A stretch of DNA of 64,000 bases from Pseudomonadota bacterium (GTDB taxonomy: Bacteria; Desulfobacterota; Desulfobulbia; Desulfobulbales; SURF-16), in contig JAHJKA010000054.1 in assembly GCA_018822545.1 (NCBI GenBank), positions 1 to 64,000 of the forward strand. The letters run 5' to 3'. Shown piece after piece: positions 7,070 through 16,773 of this stretch. The position numbers and the translations under genes were made by a program. Within the stretch, counting starts at the first letter, position 1; each line of letters opens with the position of its first letter. The notes below the pieces were generated by a model. The model saw only the letters and a program-made list of their open reading frames with translations. It was not told the origin of the DNA and made no database searches.

Positions 7070-8173
7070 TTATTTGCCATGAATGCTCGCAAGGGTTTGG
7101 GCCAGGGCTTTAACCAGGCGCTTATTTTCCGCCTCGGTGCCAACGGTGATCCGGATATACGACCCATAGCCATAGGCGGCCATGGGGCGGACGATCACGC
7201 CCAAATGGAGCAGGCGTTCATAGAGGTCTTTACAGTCGCAGGCCACATCCACCAAGAAAAAATTAGTCTGGGTGCTAAAGACGTGGCAGCCAAGCTTGCT
7301 GATTTCAGTGGTCAGCCAGGCAATCCCCTCCTTGGTCATGGTCATGGTCTTCTGGTAATGGTCATCATCCTCCAGACAGGCCAGGGCGCCGACCTGGGCC
7401 AGCTCATTGACATTAAAGGGCTGGCGAACCCGATGCAGGAGAGAGGCAATTTCGGCGTTCATAATGCCGTAGCCAACACGCAGCCCGGCAATGCCATAGG
7501 CCTTGGAAAAGGTACGCAAACCAACCACCGCCGTGTTGCCGTGCATATAGTCGCGGACGTCAAGGCGCAAGGCCTCATCCACAAAATCCACATAGGCCTC
7601 ATCAAGGACAACCACCACCGTTTCCGGCACCTTGGCCAGAAACTCCTCAAAGGTGGCCTTATCAAAGACGGTGCCGGTGGGATTATTGGGGTTGTCGAGA
7701 AAGATCAGCCTGGTTCGGGCCGTGATCTTGGCGGCAATACCCTTTAAGTCATGCCCCATGTCCTTTAAGGGGACAACCATATTCACCCCGTCCTGGGCCT
7801 GCACCATGGTCTGATAGACCAAAAAAGAGGGGTGGCTGGTAATGACCTCATCACCAGGGGCGACAAAGGCCCGCACCAGAAAATCAATGACCTCGTTGGA
7901 ACCATTGCCGAAAACCAGCTCATTCTGGGCCACGCCCAGCTTGGCAGCCACACCTTGAGCCAGATAATAGCAACTGCCGTCCGGATAGCGATGCAGGTTG
8001 CCAAGACAACCGGCAATGGCTGCCATGGCCTTGGGCGATGGCCCCAGCGAATTCTCGTTGGAGGCCATCTTGATGGAATCAGTCACCCCATACTCGCGCT
8101 CCAGCTCCTTTAACGGCTTGCCGGGGGGATAGGGAATGAGATTTTTTATATTAGCACTGACGTTTAGTTTCAT
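7070..8173 (-). CDS. hisC: Histidinol-phosphate aminotransferase
   Basis: 367 aa, PLP-dependent fold-type I aminotransferase of histidine synthesis (imidazole-acetol phosphate to histidinol phosphate). Visible motifs: N-terminal ENSLGPSPKA, FGNGSNEVID for cofactor phosphate, LDNPNNPTGT, LDEAYVDF and the Schiff-base lysine in RTFSKAYGIAGLRVGYG. C-terminal YIRITVGT is also typical. No other his gene is nearby, so the pathway genes are dispersed. Overlap or near-overlap with cmk suggests translational coupling. Confidence 0.92.
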   Translation of the reverse strand: MKLNVSANIKNLIPYPPGKPLKELEREYGVTDSIKMASNENSLGPSPKAMAAIAGCLGNLHRYPDGSCYYLAQGVAAKLGVAQNELVFGNGSNEVIDFLVRAFVAPGDEVITSHPSFLVYQTMVQAQDGVNMVVPLKDMGHDLKGIAAKITARTRLIFLDNPNNPTGTVFDKATFEEFLAKVPETVVVVLDEAYVDFVDEALRLDVRDYMHGNTAVVGLRTFSKAYGIAGLRVGYGIMNAEIASLLHRVRQPFNVNELAQVGALACLEDDDHYQKTMTMTKEGIAWLTTEISKLGCHVFSTQTNFFLVDVACDCKDLYERLLHLGVIVRPMAAYGYGSYIRITVGTEAENKRLVKALAQTLASIHGK

Positions 8174-8242
8174 CTTTCACACACTTGGAGAACCATCAAA
8201 AGCTTAAGGGGGCCTTGACCCCGCCCTTGATGGACATAGAAA

Positions 8243-9706
8243 TTACAGGATGGGTTTTTTGCCGACAATATGTAAACCTTGCTCAAGATTATAGGCGACT
8301 TTGAGCAGGGTCTCTTCACTGAAATGACTGCCCTGAATCTGGAGGCCGATGGGCAATCCTGCGGCGCTGAAACCGCAGGGCACAGACATGCCAGGCACCC
8401 CGGCCAGGTTGGCTGGAATGGTGAGAAGATCGGAAAGATAGACGCTGAGAGGGTCACTGGCCTTTTCGCCAATCTTCCAGGCCGGCGTGGGCGTCACCGG
8501 GCTGACCAGCACATCGCACGCACTAAAGGCCTGCCTATAATCCTCAACAATCAAGGTTCGCACCTGGGAGGCCTTTTTGTAATAGGCATCATAATAGCCT
8601 GAAGACAGGGCATAGGTGCCAATGAGAATACGGCGTTTGACCTCGTCGCCAAAACCCTGGGACCGGCTGCGTTTGTAAAGCTCAATCAGAGAATCAGCCT
8701 TCATATCACGCCGTCCGTACCGCACCCCGTCATAACGGGCAAGGTTTGAACTGGCCTCAGCCGGGGCAATGATATAATAAGCGGCCACGCCGTACTCGGT
8801 ATGGGGCAGAGAAACCGTCTTGATTTGAGCACCGGCGGCCTTGAGCTGGTCAATACCGTGGCGGATAACCTTCTCCACCTCCGGATCAAGACCGGCGCCA
8901 AAATACTCCTCCGGCACACCCACGGTGAGGCCATCCAAGCCCGTCACCAGGGCCTTAGTGTAATCCGGGATATCCACTTGGGCTGAGGTTGAGTCGCGGG
9001 GATCGTAACCGGCGATGGCATTGAGCATAATGGCCGCATCCCTGACATCCTTGGTAATAGGGCCAATCTGATCCAGGGACGAGGCAAAGGCCAACAGACC
9101 AAAACGGGAGACCCGGCCATAGGTGGGTTTGAGGCCCACCATACCGCAATGGGAGGCGGGCTGGCGGATGGAACCACCGGTGTCCGAACCCAGGGAGGCC
9201 ATACATTCGTCTGCGGCCACTGCGGCCGCGGAACCACCACTGGAGCCGCCGCAGATATGATCAAGATTCCACGGATTATGGGGAGTGCCGTAGGCGCAAT
9301 TCTCATTGCCGGAACCCATGGCAAACTCATCCATACTCGCCTTGCCCACACAGACTGCGCCCTGGCCCTGCAACTTCTCCATGACCGTGGCATCATAGGG
9401 GGGGATGAAATTCTCAAGAATGCGGGAACCGGCCGTGGTGCGCAGACCCTTGGTGCAGATGACATCCTTGATGGCAAGGGGAATACCGCATAAAGCGCCG
9501 CCTTCGCCACGAGCCCGCATGGCATCAGCCTCGGCGGCCTGGATCAAGGCCTGTTCCTTATTTTCGGTGATATAGGCCGCCACCTTGGGTTCAACAACAG
9601 CCATCCGCTCAAAGATAGCCGTTGTCAGCTCAAGGCTTGAAGTTTCACCTTGAGCCAGCAAGTCCTGTGCTTCGTGGATTGTTAAGGCACTTAATTTAAT
9701 TTGCAT
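8243..9706 (-). CDS. gatA: Glutamyl-tRNA(Gln)/Asp-tRNA(Asn) amidotransferase subunit A
   Basis: 487 aa, the glutaminase subunit of the tRNA-dependent amidotransferase. The amidase Lys-Ser-Ser triad is present: Lys in [10 protein letters not shown], Ser in [13 protein letters not shown] and Ser in [14 protein letters not shown]. Length and order match GatA. It is 140 bases downstream of gatC; gatB is not in the window. Its presence implies that Gln-tRNA and/or Asn-tRNA is made by the indirect route. Confidence 0.95.
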   Translation of the reverse strand: MQIKLSALTIHEAQDLLAQGETSSLELTTAIFERMAVVEPKVAAYITENKEQALIQAAEADAMRARGEGGALCGIPLAIKDVICTKGLRTTAGSRILENFIPPYDATVMEKLQGQGAVCVGKASMDEFAMGSGNENCAYGTPHNPWNLDHICGGSSGGSAAAVAADECMASLGSDTGGSIRQPASHCGMVGLKPTYGRVSRFGLLAFASSLDQIGPITKDVRDAAIMLNAIAGYDPRDSTSAQVDIPDYTKALVTGLDGLTVGVPEEYFGAGLDPEVEKVIRHGIDQLKAAGAQIKTVSLPHTEYGVAAYYIIAPAEASSNLARYDGVRYGRRDMKADSLIELYKRSRSQGFGDEVKRRILIGTYALSSGYYDAYYKKASQVRTLIVEDYRQAFSACDVLVSPVTPTPAWKIGEKASDPLSVYLSDLLTIPANLAGVPGMSVPCGFSAAGLPIGLQIQGSHFSEETLLKVAYNLEQGLHIVGKKPIL

Positions 9707-9727
9707 TTATCTATTTCTTTTATGATT

Positions 9728-9769
9728 CACCACAAAAGGCATTCTTTTCAATACCCCCTTGAGGGGTAC
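9728..9769 (-). repeat. 43-bp dispersed repeat, copy 2 (gatC-gatA gap)
   Basis: Reversed copy of 6344-6386: the minus strand reads TACCCCTCAAGGGGGTA then TGAAAAGAATGCC and TTGTGGTG. It continues into 9768-9822, where CACAGAGACACAAAG and CTCTGTGCCTTTGTGGTGCA form another repetitive, partly self-complementary stretch. The repeats occupy the gap between two genes expected to be co-transcribed. Confidence 0.7.
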
Positions 9770-9846
9770 AGAGACACAAAGATTTATTACACTTCGTGCC
9801 TCTGTGCCTTTGTGGTGCAGTTATAAACTCTGCTCAACAAGCAAAG

Positions 9847-10131
9847 CTAAATGATCCGCGGCACCACAAAGGCCTCACCGTTTTGCAGAGGGGCGTTGGC
9901 CAGGGCCTCTTGTTGGGAGAGGGAAGGTTTCATCTCATCGGCACGGAAGGCGTTTTCAATGGCGAGAACATGGGTTGTCGGCGCTATATCCCGGCAGTCA
10001 ATCTCATCAAGCTTGGCCACATAGCCAAGAATGGTGGAGAGCTGACCTGTCATACTCTCAGCTTCCTCAAGGGAGAGCTCAAGCCGGGCCAGATTAGCCA
10101 CCTTCATCACTTCTTCTTTGGAAATACTCAT
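9847..10131 (-). CDS. gatC: Glutamyl-tRNA(Gln)/Asp-tRNA(Asn) amidotransferase subunit C
   Basis: 94 aa. MSISKEEVMKVANLARLELS is the canonical N-terminus of GatC, followed by LSTILGYVAKLDEID and the C-terminal FVVPRII. GatC wraps GatA and GatB together. The start at 10131 is preferred over 10179 because of this family N-terminus and an AAGAGA upstream. Confidence 0.92.
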   Translation of the reverse strand: MSISKEEVMKVANLARLELSLEEAESMTGQLSTILGYVAKLDEIDCRDIAPTTHVLAIENAFRADEMKPSLSQQEALANAPLQNGEAFVVPRII

Positions 10132-10271
10132 AGTGTTTCTCTTTTTTAAGGTCTTTTCAGCGCCACCCAAATCAAACATGAGAGCCTGAAAAATCTACCA
10201 TTTCATGTCCAAAAACTTAGGCATATTACCCTTCCCACAGGTGAAGTTCAAGAGGGCTTTCTGGCCAGTTG

Positions 10272-11315
10272 CTAGGACAACTGCCATTTCCGCGCTGCCA
10301 TGGCAAAAGCGGCATCAAAGGCATGAAAGGGGATTTTTGTATTGCTGAGTTTAGTCAATGTTTCTTCCTTTAAGGTAGTACGGCCAAGCATCTCAACCAA
10401 ACAGACCAACACCCCATTGGTGAGACTCTGGAGATTATATCCCCCTTCTAGAACGAGCAATACACGGCCATCGCATACCTCAGCGGCAAGCTCCATAATC
10501 TTCCTGGTCATATAGGCAAAGCCATCCACGGTAACGCTCATGCCGCCCAATGGATCATTATGAGCGGTATCATAGCCGGCTGAAACCAAAATAAGCTCAG
10601 GCTGATACTGGCGGACCACCGGCGCCAGTATCTCATTAAAAATACGGGCGTAATGTTCATCGCCAAGACCGCCGGTCAGCGGCACATTGACCGTATAGCC
10701 CTTTCCTTTTCCCTGGCCGGTTTCTTCGAGGGCGCCGGTGCCGGGATAATAGGGATACTGATGGGTGGAGAAATAAAGAACCTGATCGGTATCAGCAAAG
10801 GAACGCTGGGTGCCGTTACCATGATGAAGATCCCAGTCAACAATCATGACCCGCTTTAAGCCCAGTTTTTCAACGGCATAGTGGGCGGCGATGGCGATAT
10901 TATTAAAGAGGCAAAAACCCATGGCGCGATCAGGCTCGGCATGATGGCCGGGCGGCCGGACCAGGGCAAAGCCATTCTCCACCTCCCCCGCCACAACCAT
11001 GCGTACCCCCTCCACCACAGCTCCTGCGGCCAAACAGGCGGCATCATAGGACTTGGCCGAGGTGATGGTGTCTTGATCCAGGGCATCAAAGGTGCGGCCT
11101 GCTGTCTGGGCAATACGTTCGATATGGGCCTTTGTGTGATTGAGATGCAAGATGTCAAAGGTGGCGGGTTCTGCCTTGGGAAAAACAAACTGCTTGGCAA
11201 TCTCCGGATTATCCAGCTGCTCATAAACCACCTTCAAACGGTCAGGCCGTTCGACATGGTCAAAACCAGGATCATGCTGCAGAAAGAGAATGTCACGAAA
11301 AATGGCTGTGCTCAC
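10272..11315 (-). CDS. Histone-deacetylase-family hydrolase (AcuC/HdaH-like)
   Basis: 347 aa zinc amidohydrolase of the arginase/deacetylase fold. Zinc and proton-relay motifs are all visible: RPPGHHAEPDRAMGFC with the paired His, NNIAIAA, DWDLHHGNGTQ with Asp and His zinc ligands, and SAGYDTAHNDPLGG with the second Asp, then LEGGYNL with the usual late Gly-Gly-Tyr. Bacterial members deacetylate small acetylated amines, acetoin-pathway enzymes or proteins; the substrate cannot be told from sequence. It lies between fau and gatC on the same strand. Confidence 0.85.
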   Translation of the reverse strand: MSTAIFRDILFLQHDPGFDHVERPDRLKVVYEQLDNPEIAKQFVFPKAEPATFDILHLNHTKAHIERIAQTAGRTFDALDQDTITSAKSYDAACLAAGAVVEGVRMVVAGEVENGFALVRPPGHHAEPDRAMGFCLFNNIAIAAHYAVEKLGLKRVMIVDWDLHHGNGTQRSFADTDQVLYFSTHQYPYYPGTGALEETGQGKGKGYTVNVPLTGGLGDEHYARIFNEILAPVVRQYQPELILVSAGYDTAHNDPLGGMSVTVDGFAYMTRKIMELAAEVCDGRVLLVLEGGYNLQSLTNGVLVCLVEMLGRTTLKEETLTKLSNTKIPFHAFDAAFAMAARKWQLS

Positions 11316-11386
11316 AGAATGTCCCCTCTTAGTAGCTTATTTTCTTACCGGCACATTGCCGGTCAACGCTTGGCCGTTTTCACACT

Positions 11387-11992
11387 TTAGCGAAGATGAC
11401 CTGATTGTGCAATTTGCGATTCCGTCACCACATAATCAAGATACTGATCATGGGCGGCCATGGGAACCTCAGCCACAAGTTGTAGGTCAAAACATATACC
11501 TACCCGGGTGGCCTGGGGCGCCCTGTTGGCCAAAAAACGATCATAATAGCCGCCGCCATAACCCATCCGGCCGCCTTGCAGATCAAAAACCGAGCCCGGC
11601 ACGATGACAACATCAAGGCTGCCAGGATCAAGCTGTGGACAACGCCTCGGATTTGGTTCCAAAATACCCTGGTAGCCAGGAACTAGATCTATTTCCAGAT
11701 CTTTAAGAGCATAAATCTTCAGCTCTTTATCAGTGGCAGAAGTCAGAGGAGCCGACACCTGCACCCCGCGCTCAAGGGCCTGGCGCATAAGAAACAGGGT
11801 GTCCACCTCACTGCGAAAACTGACAAAAAAAAGAATGCTCCGGGCCTGATTGAAACAATCAAGAGTCCCCAGCCGAGCGGCCAAGGCACAGTTCTTCTCC
11901 TGCCGTTGCAGCGTAGGCAGGCTATCACGCCGAGCCAGTATTTCCTGGCGCAACATGGCACGTCTGTTCTTTTCTTGAGATTGCCTCTCCAT
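11387..11992 (-). CDS. fau: 5-formyltetrahydrofolate cyclo-ligase
   Basis: 201 aa, converts 5-formyl-THF to 5,10-methenyl-THF with ATP. Family motifs: RRAMLRQEILARRDSL near the N-terminus, FFVSFRSEVDT, IVPGSVFDLQGGRMGYGGGYYDRFL (the hallmark block, here shortened) and GICFDLQ. The start at 11992 has a strong SD, GGGAGG, eight bases upstream. That SD is the arm of a hairpin (see the regulatory entry). Confidence 0.88.
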   Translation of the reverse strand: MERQSQEKNRRAMLRQEILARRDSLPTLQRQEKNCALAARLGTLDCFNQARSILFFVSFRSEVDTLFLMRQALERGVQVSAPLTSATDKELKIYALKDLEIDLVPGYQGILEPNPRRCPQLDPGSLDVVIVPGSVFDLQGGRMGYGGGYYDRFLANRAPQATRVGICFDLQLVAEVPMAAHDQYLDYVVTESQIAQSGHLR

Positions 11993-11998
11993 AAATGA

Positions 11999-12049
11999 TG
12001 CCTCCCTGCCTTGTAGGATGGCAACCTAGCATGAATCTGCCCGGAGGCA
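11999..12049 (-). promoter_or_regulatory. Hairpin covering the fau ribosome-binding site
   Basis: TGCCTCC at 11999-12005 is perfectly complementary to GGAGGCA at 12043-12049, with a smaller stem (TAGG/CCTA) inside. On the minus-strand transcript the 3' arm contains the GGGAGG that serves fau. Pairing would hide it. Whether it is regulated is unknown. Confidence 0.45.
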
Positions 12050-12104
12050 AAGAAGAGAGGGTGCTGGACAGACAAAAAAAAAGGACGAGCGCCGCCGATG
12101 TTTC

Positions 12105-14207
12105 TCAAGCGACATCAAAGATATCCACCTGGCGGAAATCCTCGTGGAGCTGCTTCTCAAGCTTAGAAAGCTTAGCATCATCCAGGCCAAGTTGACTCTG
12201 GACAATCTTAATACCATGCCACTCGTCAAGCTCCTTGAAGCCGGGGGCCTTGCCCACCTGGATACTGAGATAATCGGCCATGGCCGTTATATTGGCCAGG
12301 GTCAGGAAACTATCCGTGGCCTCTTGGGGACGATGGTGCTGTTCAACACAGGCCAGCAGCGCTGAAGGCATCCGCCATTTCTGGGCCAGCATCTGACCGA
12401 TCACGGTGTGATCAAAACCCAGGAGCTCCTGTTCCGCCTGAATGAGCCCTTTTTGACCGGAACAATTAAGCCTGTCAATCTCCCTAAACTCCTCAGGATA
12501 TCCCATCAAAATAGCCAGACGACCGATGTCATGCAGGAGTCCACCGACAAAGGCTTCTTCCGGATCAGGATAGCCGATAATCTGGGCCAAACGACGGGCC
12601 GCCAGACCACACTCCTTGGAATGGCCCCAGAGGGCCTTGCCGAAACGACCGATCTTGACATCATCCTTAGGAAAGACAGATTGGGTGGAGGCGGTCAGCA
12701 CCAGACTGCGGACAATATTTACCCCAAGCTTGGTGATGGCGGTCTGCAGGGAGCTAACCTCCTGGCCCGTACTATACAGGGCGGAGTTACTGACCTTGAT
12801 AATCATAGCAAGCAAGGATTGATCCTGGGCCAGAACCGTGGCCAGCGCTTCCAGGGAACTTTCCGGATCGGCTATTATCTTCAGGGCCTGGCCCACCACA
12901 TGGGGCATGGGCGGTAATTCGTCGGTGAGGGCAATAAGTTTGGCAGCCTTGTCCTCGCCAATATTTTCTGGCATGCCCAAGGCCATCTCATTACTTATTT
13001 TGGCAGCCTGGGCCGGAGCGATAATCCAAGAGAGCAAATCAAGGAAATGCAGCGGGCTCATCCCCTCACCCATCTGACTGTTGACGGCAAAAATGAGCTT
13101 TGCTCGGCCCGGCAAAACCTCTATGGGAATCAACCCACACTCTCCCTGGGCAGGAAGCTCGACAAGGGACTCAAAAAAACTACTGGCATAGACCTTGCCA
13201 AAAAAGGCCAACCCCTTTTCACAGGCCGTAACCAGAATCTGGTCCTCTTCGATAACGGGCTGTTTGGTGATTGCTTCACTATACAAGCGTCCCTCAGCAT
13301 CTTTGCGAAATATCAACCCCCGTGCCAACTTGCCCTTGTGCACTGACAGCATCAGGGTGACATCAAAATGATTCTTACAAAACTGCAAGGTATGCTCTAC
13401 CTTGCGCCGCATACTGTCAGCCTGGAGAACCTCTTTAAAGCCCCGCTTAAAATCAAGAAAGAGATCAGGCTTGGCACATGCCTGCTTTTTTTCTGCCGGG
13501 ACAAGTACCTCCTTGCCTCCGGCCAGTGCAAACCACCCTTTACGCACCCCGTTCGCGATAAACTTCAAGGCAAAAAATCGTGGCAGGGGGGCCTGGTTGA
13601 CAAGCTTTTCAATGGAACTCTCGCCACTGATCATCCGGTAGATAATATCCTCACTCTTATTGGCCGGTTGCGCTTGGCTTCCGGACTCGGTCAGCGAAAC
13701 AATCTGCGACATATTACCAAGGGCAGCTTGATATTCGTTCCACTCGTCAACCTGGGCGGTGAGATCATACATCAAGTCAAGGGGATAGAGCTTGGTGCCG
13801 GTGATATCATAGTTGATACTGGTTTCATTAAAGGCGAAGGCACCTGCTTTGAGCTGGAAAAATTGGAAGATAACATCCTCAATGGCCATGATCAGCTCGG
13901 CCTGGATGGAGGCCAAGGGAAAGAGTTTGAGTTTGCTCAAAATCTGGCGGATGGAAAGGGATGTTTCCGAGCGCGCCTTGCCGATATATTGATACTTCTC
14001 TTTACTGATAAACTGCCGGTAGTAGAGGGTGCGCAAAAGTTTGGCATCGGCCTTGGATGAAAAGGCGTCAACCACGCAGCCTTCTTTAATGGTGATCAGC
14101 AATGGCTCCGGTTCTTTGACAGTCAACACCCCGTCTCGACCAAATGACGCCAGGTACTCAAGCAGGTCAGGTGGAAAAAATTTAGATATTTCTCCATGAA
14201 AAGACAT
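12105..14207 (-). CDS. DUF4388-HDOD signalling protein
   Basis: 700 aa. Residues 1 to about 240 look like DUF4388/PATAN-type domains (GEISKFFPPDLLEYLASFGRDGVLTV, then FQLKAGAFAF). A middle region (about 250-420) is unassigned. The C-terminal part from about 430 is an HDOD domain: LTDELPPMPHVVGQAL, IIKVSNSALYS, LQTAITKLG, GGLLHDIGRLAI and CVEQHH. HDOD proteins are regulatory hydrolase relatives lacking the full HD metal site in most cases; this one keeps HDIG. Such proteins act in chemotaxis, twitching and stress signalling. Start ATG at 14207; no obvious SD. Confidence 0.8.
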   Translation of the reverse strand: MSFHGEISKFFPPDLLEYLASFGRDGVLTVKEPEPLLITIKEGCVVDAFSSKADAKLLRTLYYRQFISKEKYQYIGKARSETSLSIRQILSKLKLFPLASIQAELIMAIEDVIFQFFQLKAGAFAFNETSINYDITGTKLYPLDLMYDLTAQVDEWNEYQAALGNMSQIVSLTESGSQAQPANKSEDIIYRMISGESSIEKLVNQAPLPRFFALKFIANGVRKGWFALAGGKEVLVPAEKKQACAKPDLFLDFKRGFKEVLQADSMRRKVEHTLQFCKNHFDVTLMLSVHKGKLARGLIFRKDAEGRLYSEAITKQPVIEEDQILVTACEKGLAFFGKVYASSFFESLVELPAQGECGLIPIEVLPGRAKLIFAVNSQMGEGMSPLHFLDLLSWIIAPAQAAKISNEMALGMPENIGEDKAAKLIALTDELPPMPHVVGQALKIIADPESSLEALATVLAQDQSLLAMIIKVSNSALYSTGQEVSSLQTAITKLGVNIVRSLVLTASTQSVFPKDDVKIGRFGKALWGHSKECGLAARRLAQIIGYPDPEEAFVGGLLHDIGRLAILMGYPEEFREIDRLNCSGQKGLIQAEQELLGFDHTVIGQMLAQKWRMPSALLACVEQHHRPQEATDSFLTLANITAMADYLSIQVGKAPGFKELDEWHGIKIVQSQLGLDDAKLSKLEKQLHEDFRQVDIFDVA

Positions 14208-14526
14208 AGTTACCCCAAATGTAAAAATAATAAACGTCTATGATGGCATAGACGAACAGCTATTACAGGAAAAACTGAAATTCCCTATCATGCTAGATAA
14301 ATTTCTCTGTTTTCTCAACCAATTTCCCTGCAAATACTGCCCAGGCACAAAAAAGGCTCCCCGTGCCAGGCAATGATCTTTTCTTCTGCTTGCAATCAAA
14401 AGACACGCAACCTATACTTGGATTGGTATTTTTCAGCCAAAGTTCTTTCATTTTAGCATCCTGATTCTCTATGCCAACCCCTCATTGTCTCGACGTTTCA
14501 CACCATTACACAGGCGCTTCTTCTTT
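14208..14526. other. Divergent intergenic region
   Basis: Gap between the HDOD gene and the histidine kinase. A perfect 8-bp hairpin CGTCTATG/CATAGACG (14235-14254) lies 28 bases upstream of the HDOD start and could be an operator or mRNA structure. Nothing else was recognised. Confidence 0.35.
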
Positions 14527-16755
14527 ATGAGCACCAGGACAAAAGTCATCGCGGCAGTGATGCTGGTCATCCTGACCATCTGTGCCATCTTCCTCGCCTT
14601 GTTCTCCAGGCAAAACCGCCAGAACTTACAAAGCATCATATCCAGCAAGGCTGAAAGCGCCAGTATTGTGGCCAGGGCCATTATTGACCAGGCCGGGCGG
14701 CAATACAGCTTACGCATGAAAAGTTTCGTAAGCTACAAAGCCTTTGATTCCAAGGAACAGCTCATCAAGGCCTTTGCCGATCGCGACCGCCAGCGTCTCC
14801 AGACACTCAGCACGCCCTTTTTCGACCTTCTCCAAAAAGAGAATCCCTATTTTGCAAGCTTAGGCTGGATTCTGCCGGACAACACCGCCTTTCTCCGCGT
14901 CCATGACCCAGAAAATTTCGGCCAGGATGTCAGCACGATGCGGCCGGACGTGGCTGCCGTCAACAAGGATCGCCGGCCACGGTCAGGATTCACCACCGGC
15001 TATGTCGGTCTCCATTACCGGGTGGTGCAGCCTGTCTTTTATCAGGGGGCGTATCTCGGGGCCGTACAGATTGGAATCAAGGGCGAGATCTTGATCGATA
15101 GCCTCAGCAGAGAGTTAAAAACCCCGGTGGGAGTTGCCATTCCCAACAGCGAGTATGCAACCATTCTCCCCAAACATCAAAAAGGACTTAATGGCCCCAC
15201 CCACACCATTGTGGCAAGCATGCCAACTTTTTTTGACCCCCTGCTCAGAGAGATTGATTGGACAAAGGCCCAGCATACCCTCAAGGATGACGCCAAAACA
15301 TATATTCTCTTTAATGTTAATTCCCTGGCCAACTTCCAGGGCAAGGAATTAGGTATCCTCTTTGTGATCCTCGATATCACTCCCGAGGTTCACAAAGGCC
15401 GTGCCCTTCTGGCCTCAGCCTTTGCCCTCAGCGCCATCCTCCTCGCTCTGTCCTTTGTCATCCTGTATTTCAGCTATGGCTCGCTGGTGCAGAAGATTGT
15501 TGACCTTAATCTCTCCTTGGCCCACAACAATCGAGAACTTGAAAAAAGCGTAGAAGAACGGACCCAAATACTCCTTACCGAGATTGAAGAGCGGAAAATC
15601 ACCGAGGCTAAGCTGCAAAAAGCTGAAAAAATGGAGGCCATCGGTCTGATGGCAGGCGGCGTGGCCCATGATCTCAACAACATTCTCTCAGGGGTTGTCA
15701 GTTATCCCGAGTTGCTGCTGATGCAACTCCCGGAGGATAGCGAACTGCGCCGCCCCCTTACCACCATCCACGAATCAGGCCTGCGCGCCGCAGCCGTGGT
15801 TGCGGATCTTCTCACCGTGGCCCGCAGCGCCGCCAAGGTTCGCGAGGTCGCCCAGATCAACACCATCGTCCACGACTATCTGGTCTCCCCGGAAGGCAAG
15901 AAACTGCTTGCCCTCTATCCCGATGTGAAGATCAAGACCCAACTTGCATCAAAGCTTGCCAACATCTTCTGTTCCCCGGTTCATGTTAGAAAATGCCTGA
16001 TGAATCTGGTCATAAATGCCGCTGAAGCCCTGGATACGAGTTGCGGCACAATCTTGATCATCTCCGAAAACCGCAAGCTCAGCGCCTCAACAGATAAAAA
16101 AGATTTGCCGCCCGGAGATTATGTTGCCCTGACTGTCCGTGATGACGGCCCTGGCATCCCTGACGCCGATCTTGAGCATATCTTCGAACCCTTTTACACC
16201 AAAAAGAAAATGGGGCGCAGCGGTACAGGTATCGGGCTTGCCGTGGTCTGGAGTGCCATGCAGGATCATGGTGGTCGTGTCAGTGTGGAAAGCAACGGAC
16301 AGGGCACCACCTTCACCCTTCTTTTCCCGGCCACCACTGCAAAAGAACACGAGGCCGCTCACCATGTTACGATTCAAGAACTGCAAGGCAAGGGTGAGCA
16401 AATTCTGGTGGTGGATGACGAACCCTATCAGCGCGATATTGCCTCCCAGCTCTTAAACATACTGGGGTACAAAGTCTCCACCGCAAGCTCGGGGGAAGAG
16501 GCGCTACGCTCCATGACAGACAACAAGGCCGACCTCATTCTCCTTGATATGCTGATGGATCCGGGGATCAATGGCCGGCAGACCTATGAAGAAATCATAA
16601 AAAAACATCCAGGCCAGAAGGCCGTCATTGCCAGCGGTTTTTCCGAAAGCGACGAGGTGAAAAAAGCTATCAGTCTGGGAGCCTGCGCTTTTATCAAAAA
16701 ACCATATACCCTTGAAGAGTTGGGCCTGGCCATAAAAAAAGCGTTGCAAGCCTGA
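14527..16755 (+). CDS. Hybrid sensor histidine kinase with C-terminal receiver
   Basis: 742 aa from ATG 14527; a TTG at 14485 would add 14 residues and neither has a clear SD. A TM helix (about 5-27) and another (about 305-330) bracket a periplasmic sensor of the double-Cache type (FLRVHDPENFGQDVSTMRPDVA, GYVGLHYRVVQPVF and GAYLGAVQIGI are typical). Then a coiled coil, the H-box GGVAHDLNNILSG, the N-box NLVINAAEAL, G-boxes DDGPGIPDADL and GRSGTGIGLAV, and a receiver domain (VVDDEPYQRDI, LILLDML acceptor Asp, IKKPYT). No response regulator or output gene is adjacent. The stop lies in the loop of a terminator for the converging gene. Confidence 0.87.
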   Translation: MSTRTKVIAAVMLVILTICAIFLALFSRQNRQNLQSIISSKAESASIVARAIIDQAGRQYSLRMKSFVSYKAFDSKEQLIKAFADRDRQRLQTLSTPFFDLLQKENPYFASLGWILPDNTAFLRVHDPENFGQDVSTMRPDVAAVNKDRRPRSGFTTGYVGLHYRVVQPVFYQGAYLGAVQIGIKGEILIDSLSRELKTPVGVAIPNSEYATILPKHQKGLNGPTHTIVASMPTFFDPLLREIDWTKAQHTLKDDAKTYILFNVNSLANFQGKELGILFVILDITPEVHKGRALLASAFALSAILLALSFVILYFSYGSLVQKIVDLNLSLAHNNRELEKSVEERTQILLTEIEERKITEAKLQKAEKMEAIGLMAGGVAHDLNNILSGVVSYPELLLMQLPEDSELRRPLTTIHESGLRAAAVVADLLTVARSAAKVREVAQINTIVHDYLVSPEGKKLLALYPDVKIKTQLASKLANIFCSPVHVRKCLMNLVINAAEALDTSCGTILIISENRKLSASTDKKDLPPGDYVALTVRDDGPGIPDADLEHIFEPFYTKKKMGRSGTGIGLAVVWSAMQDHGGRVSVESNGQGTTFTLLFPATTAKEHEAAHHVTIQELQGKGEQILVVDDEPYQRDIASQLLNILGYKVSTASSGEEALRSMTDNKADLILLDMLMDPGINGRQTYEEIIKKHPGQKAVIASGFSESDEVKKAISLGACAFIKKPYTLEELGLAIKKALQA

Positions 16756-16767
16756 GCTTGCAACGCT
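16740..16767 (-). terminator. Terminator between the kinase and trmJ
   Basis: A 12-bp perfect stem AGCGTTGCAAGC/GCTTGCAACGCT with a 4-base loop. On the minus strand it is followed by seven T, so it ends the TrmJ-like gene; on the plus strand only a weak T-rich stretch follows. The kinase stop codon is in the loop. Confidence 0.8.
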
Positions 16768-16773
16768 ATCCCC

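Noticed and set aside
11993..12104. 6S RNA upstream of fau
   Set aside because: The gap is too short (about 110 bases) and lacks the expected long irregular stem; only the RBS hairpin is visible.
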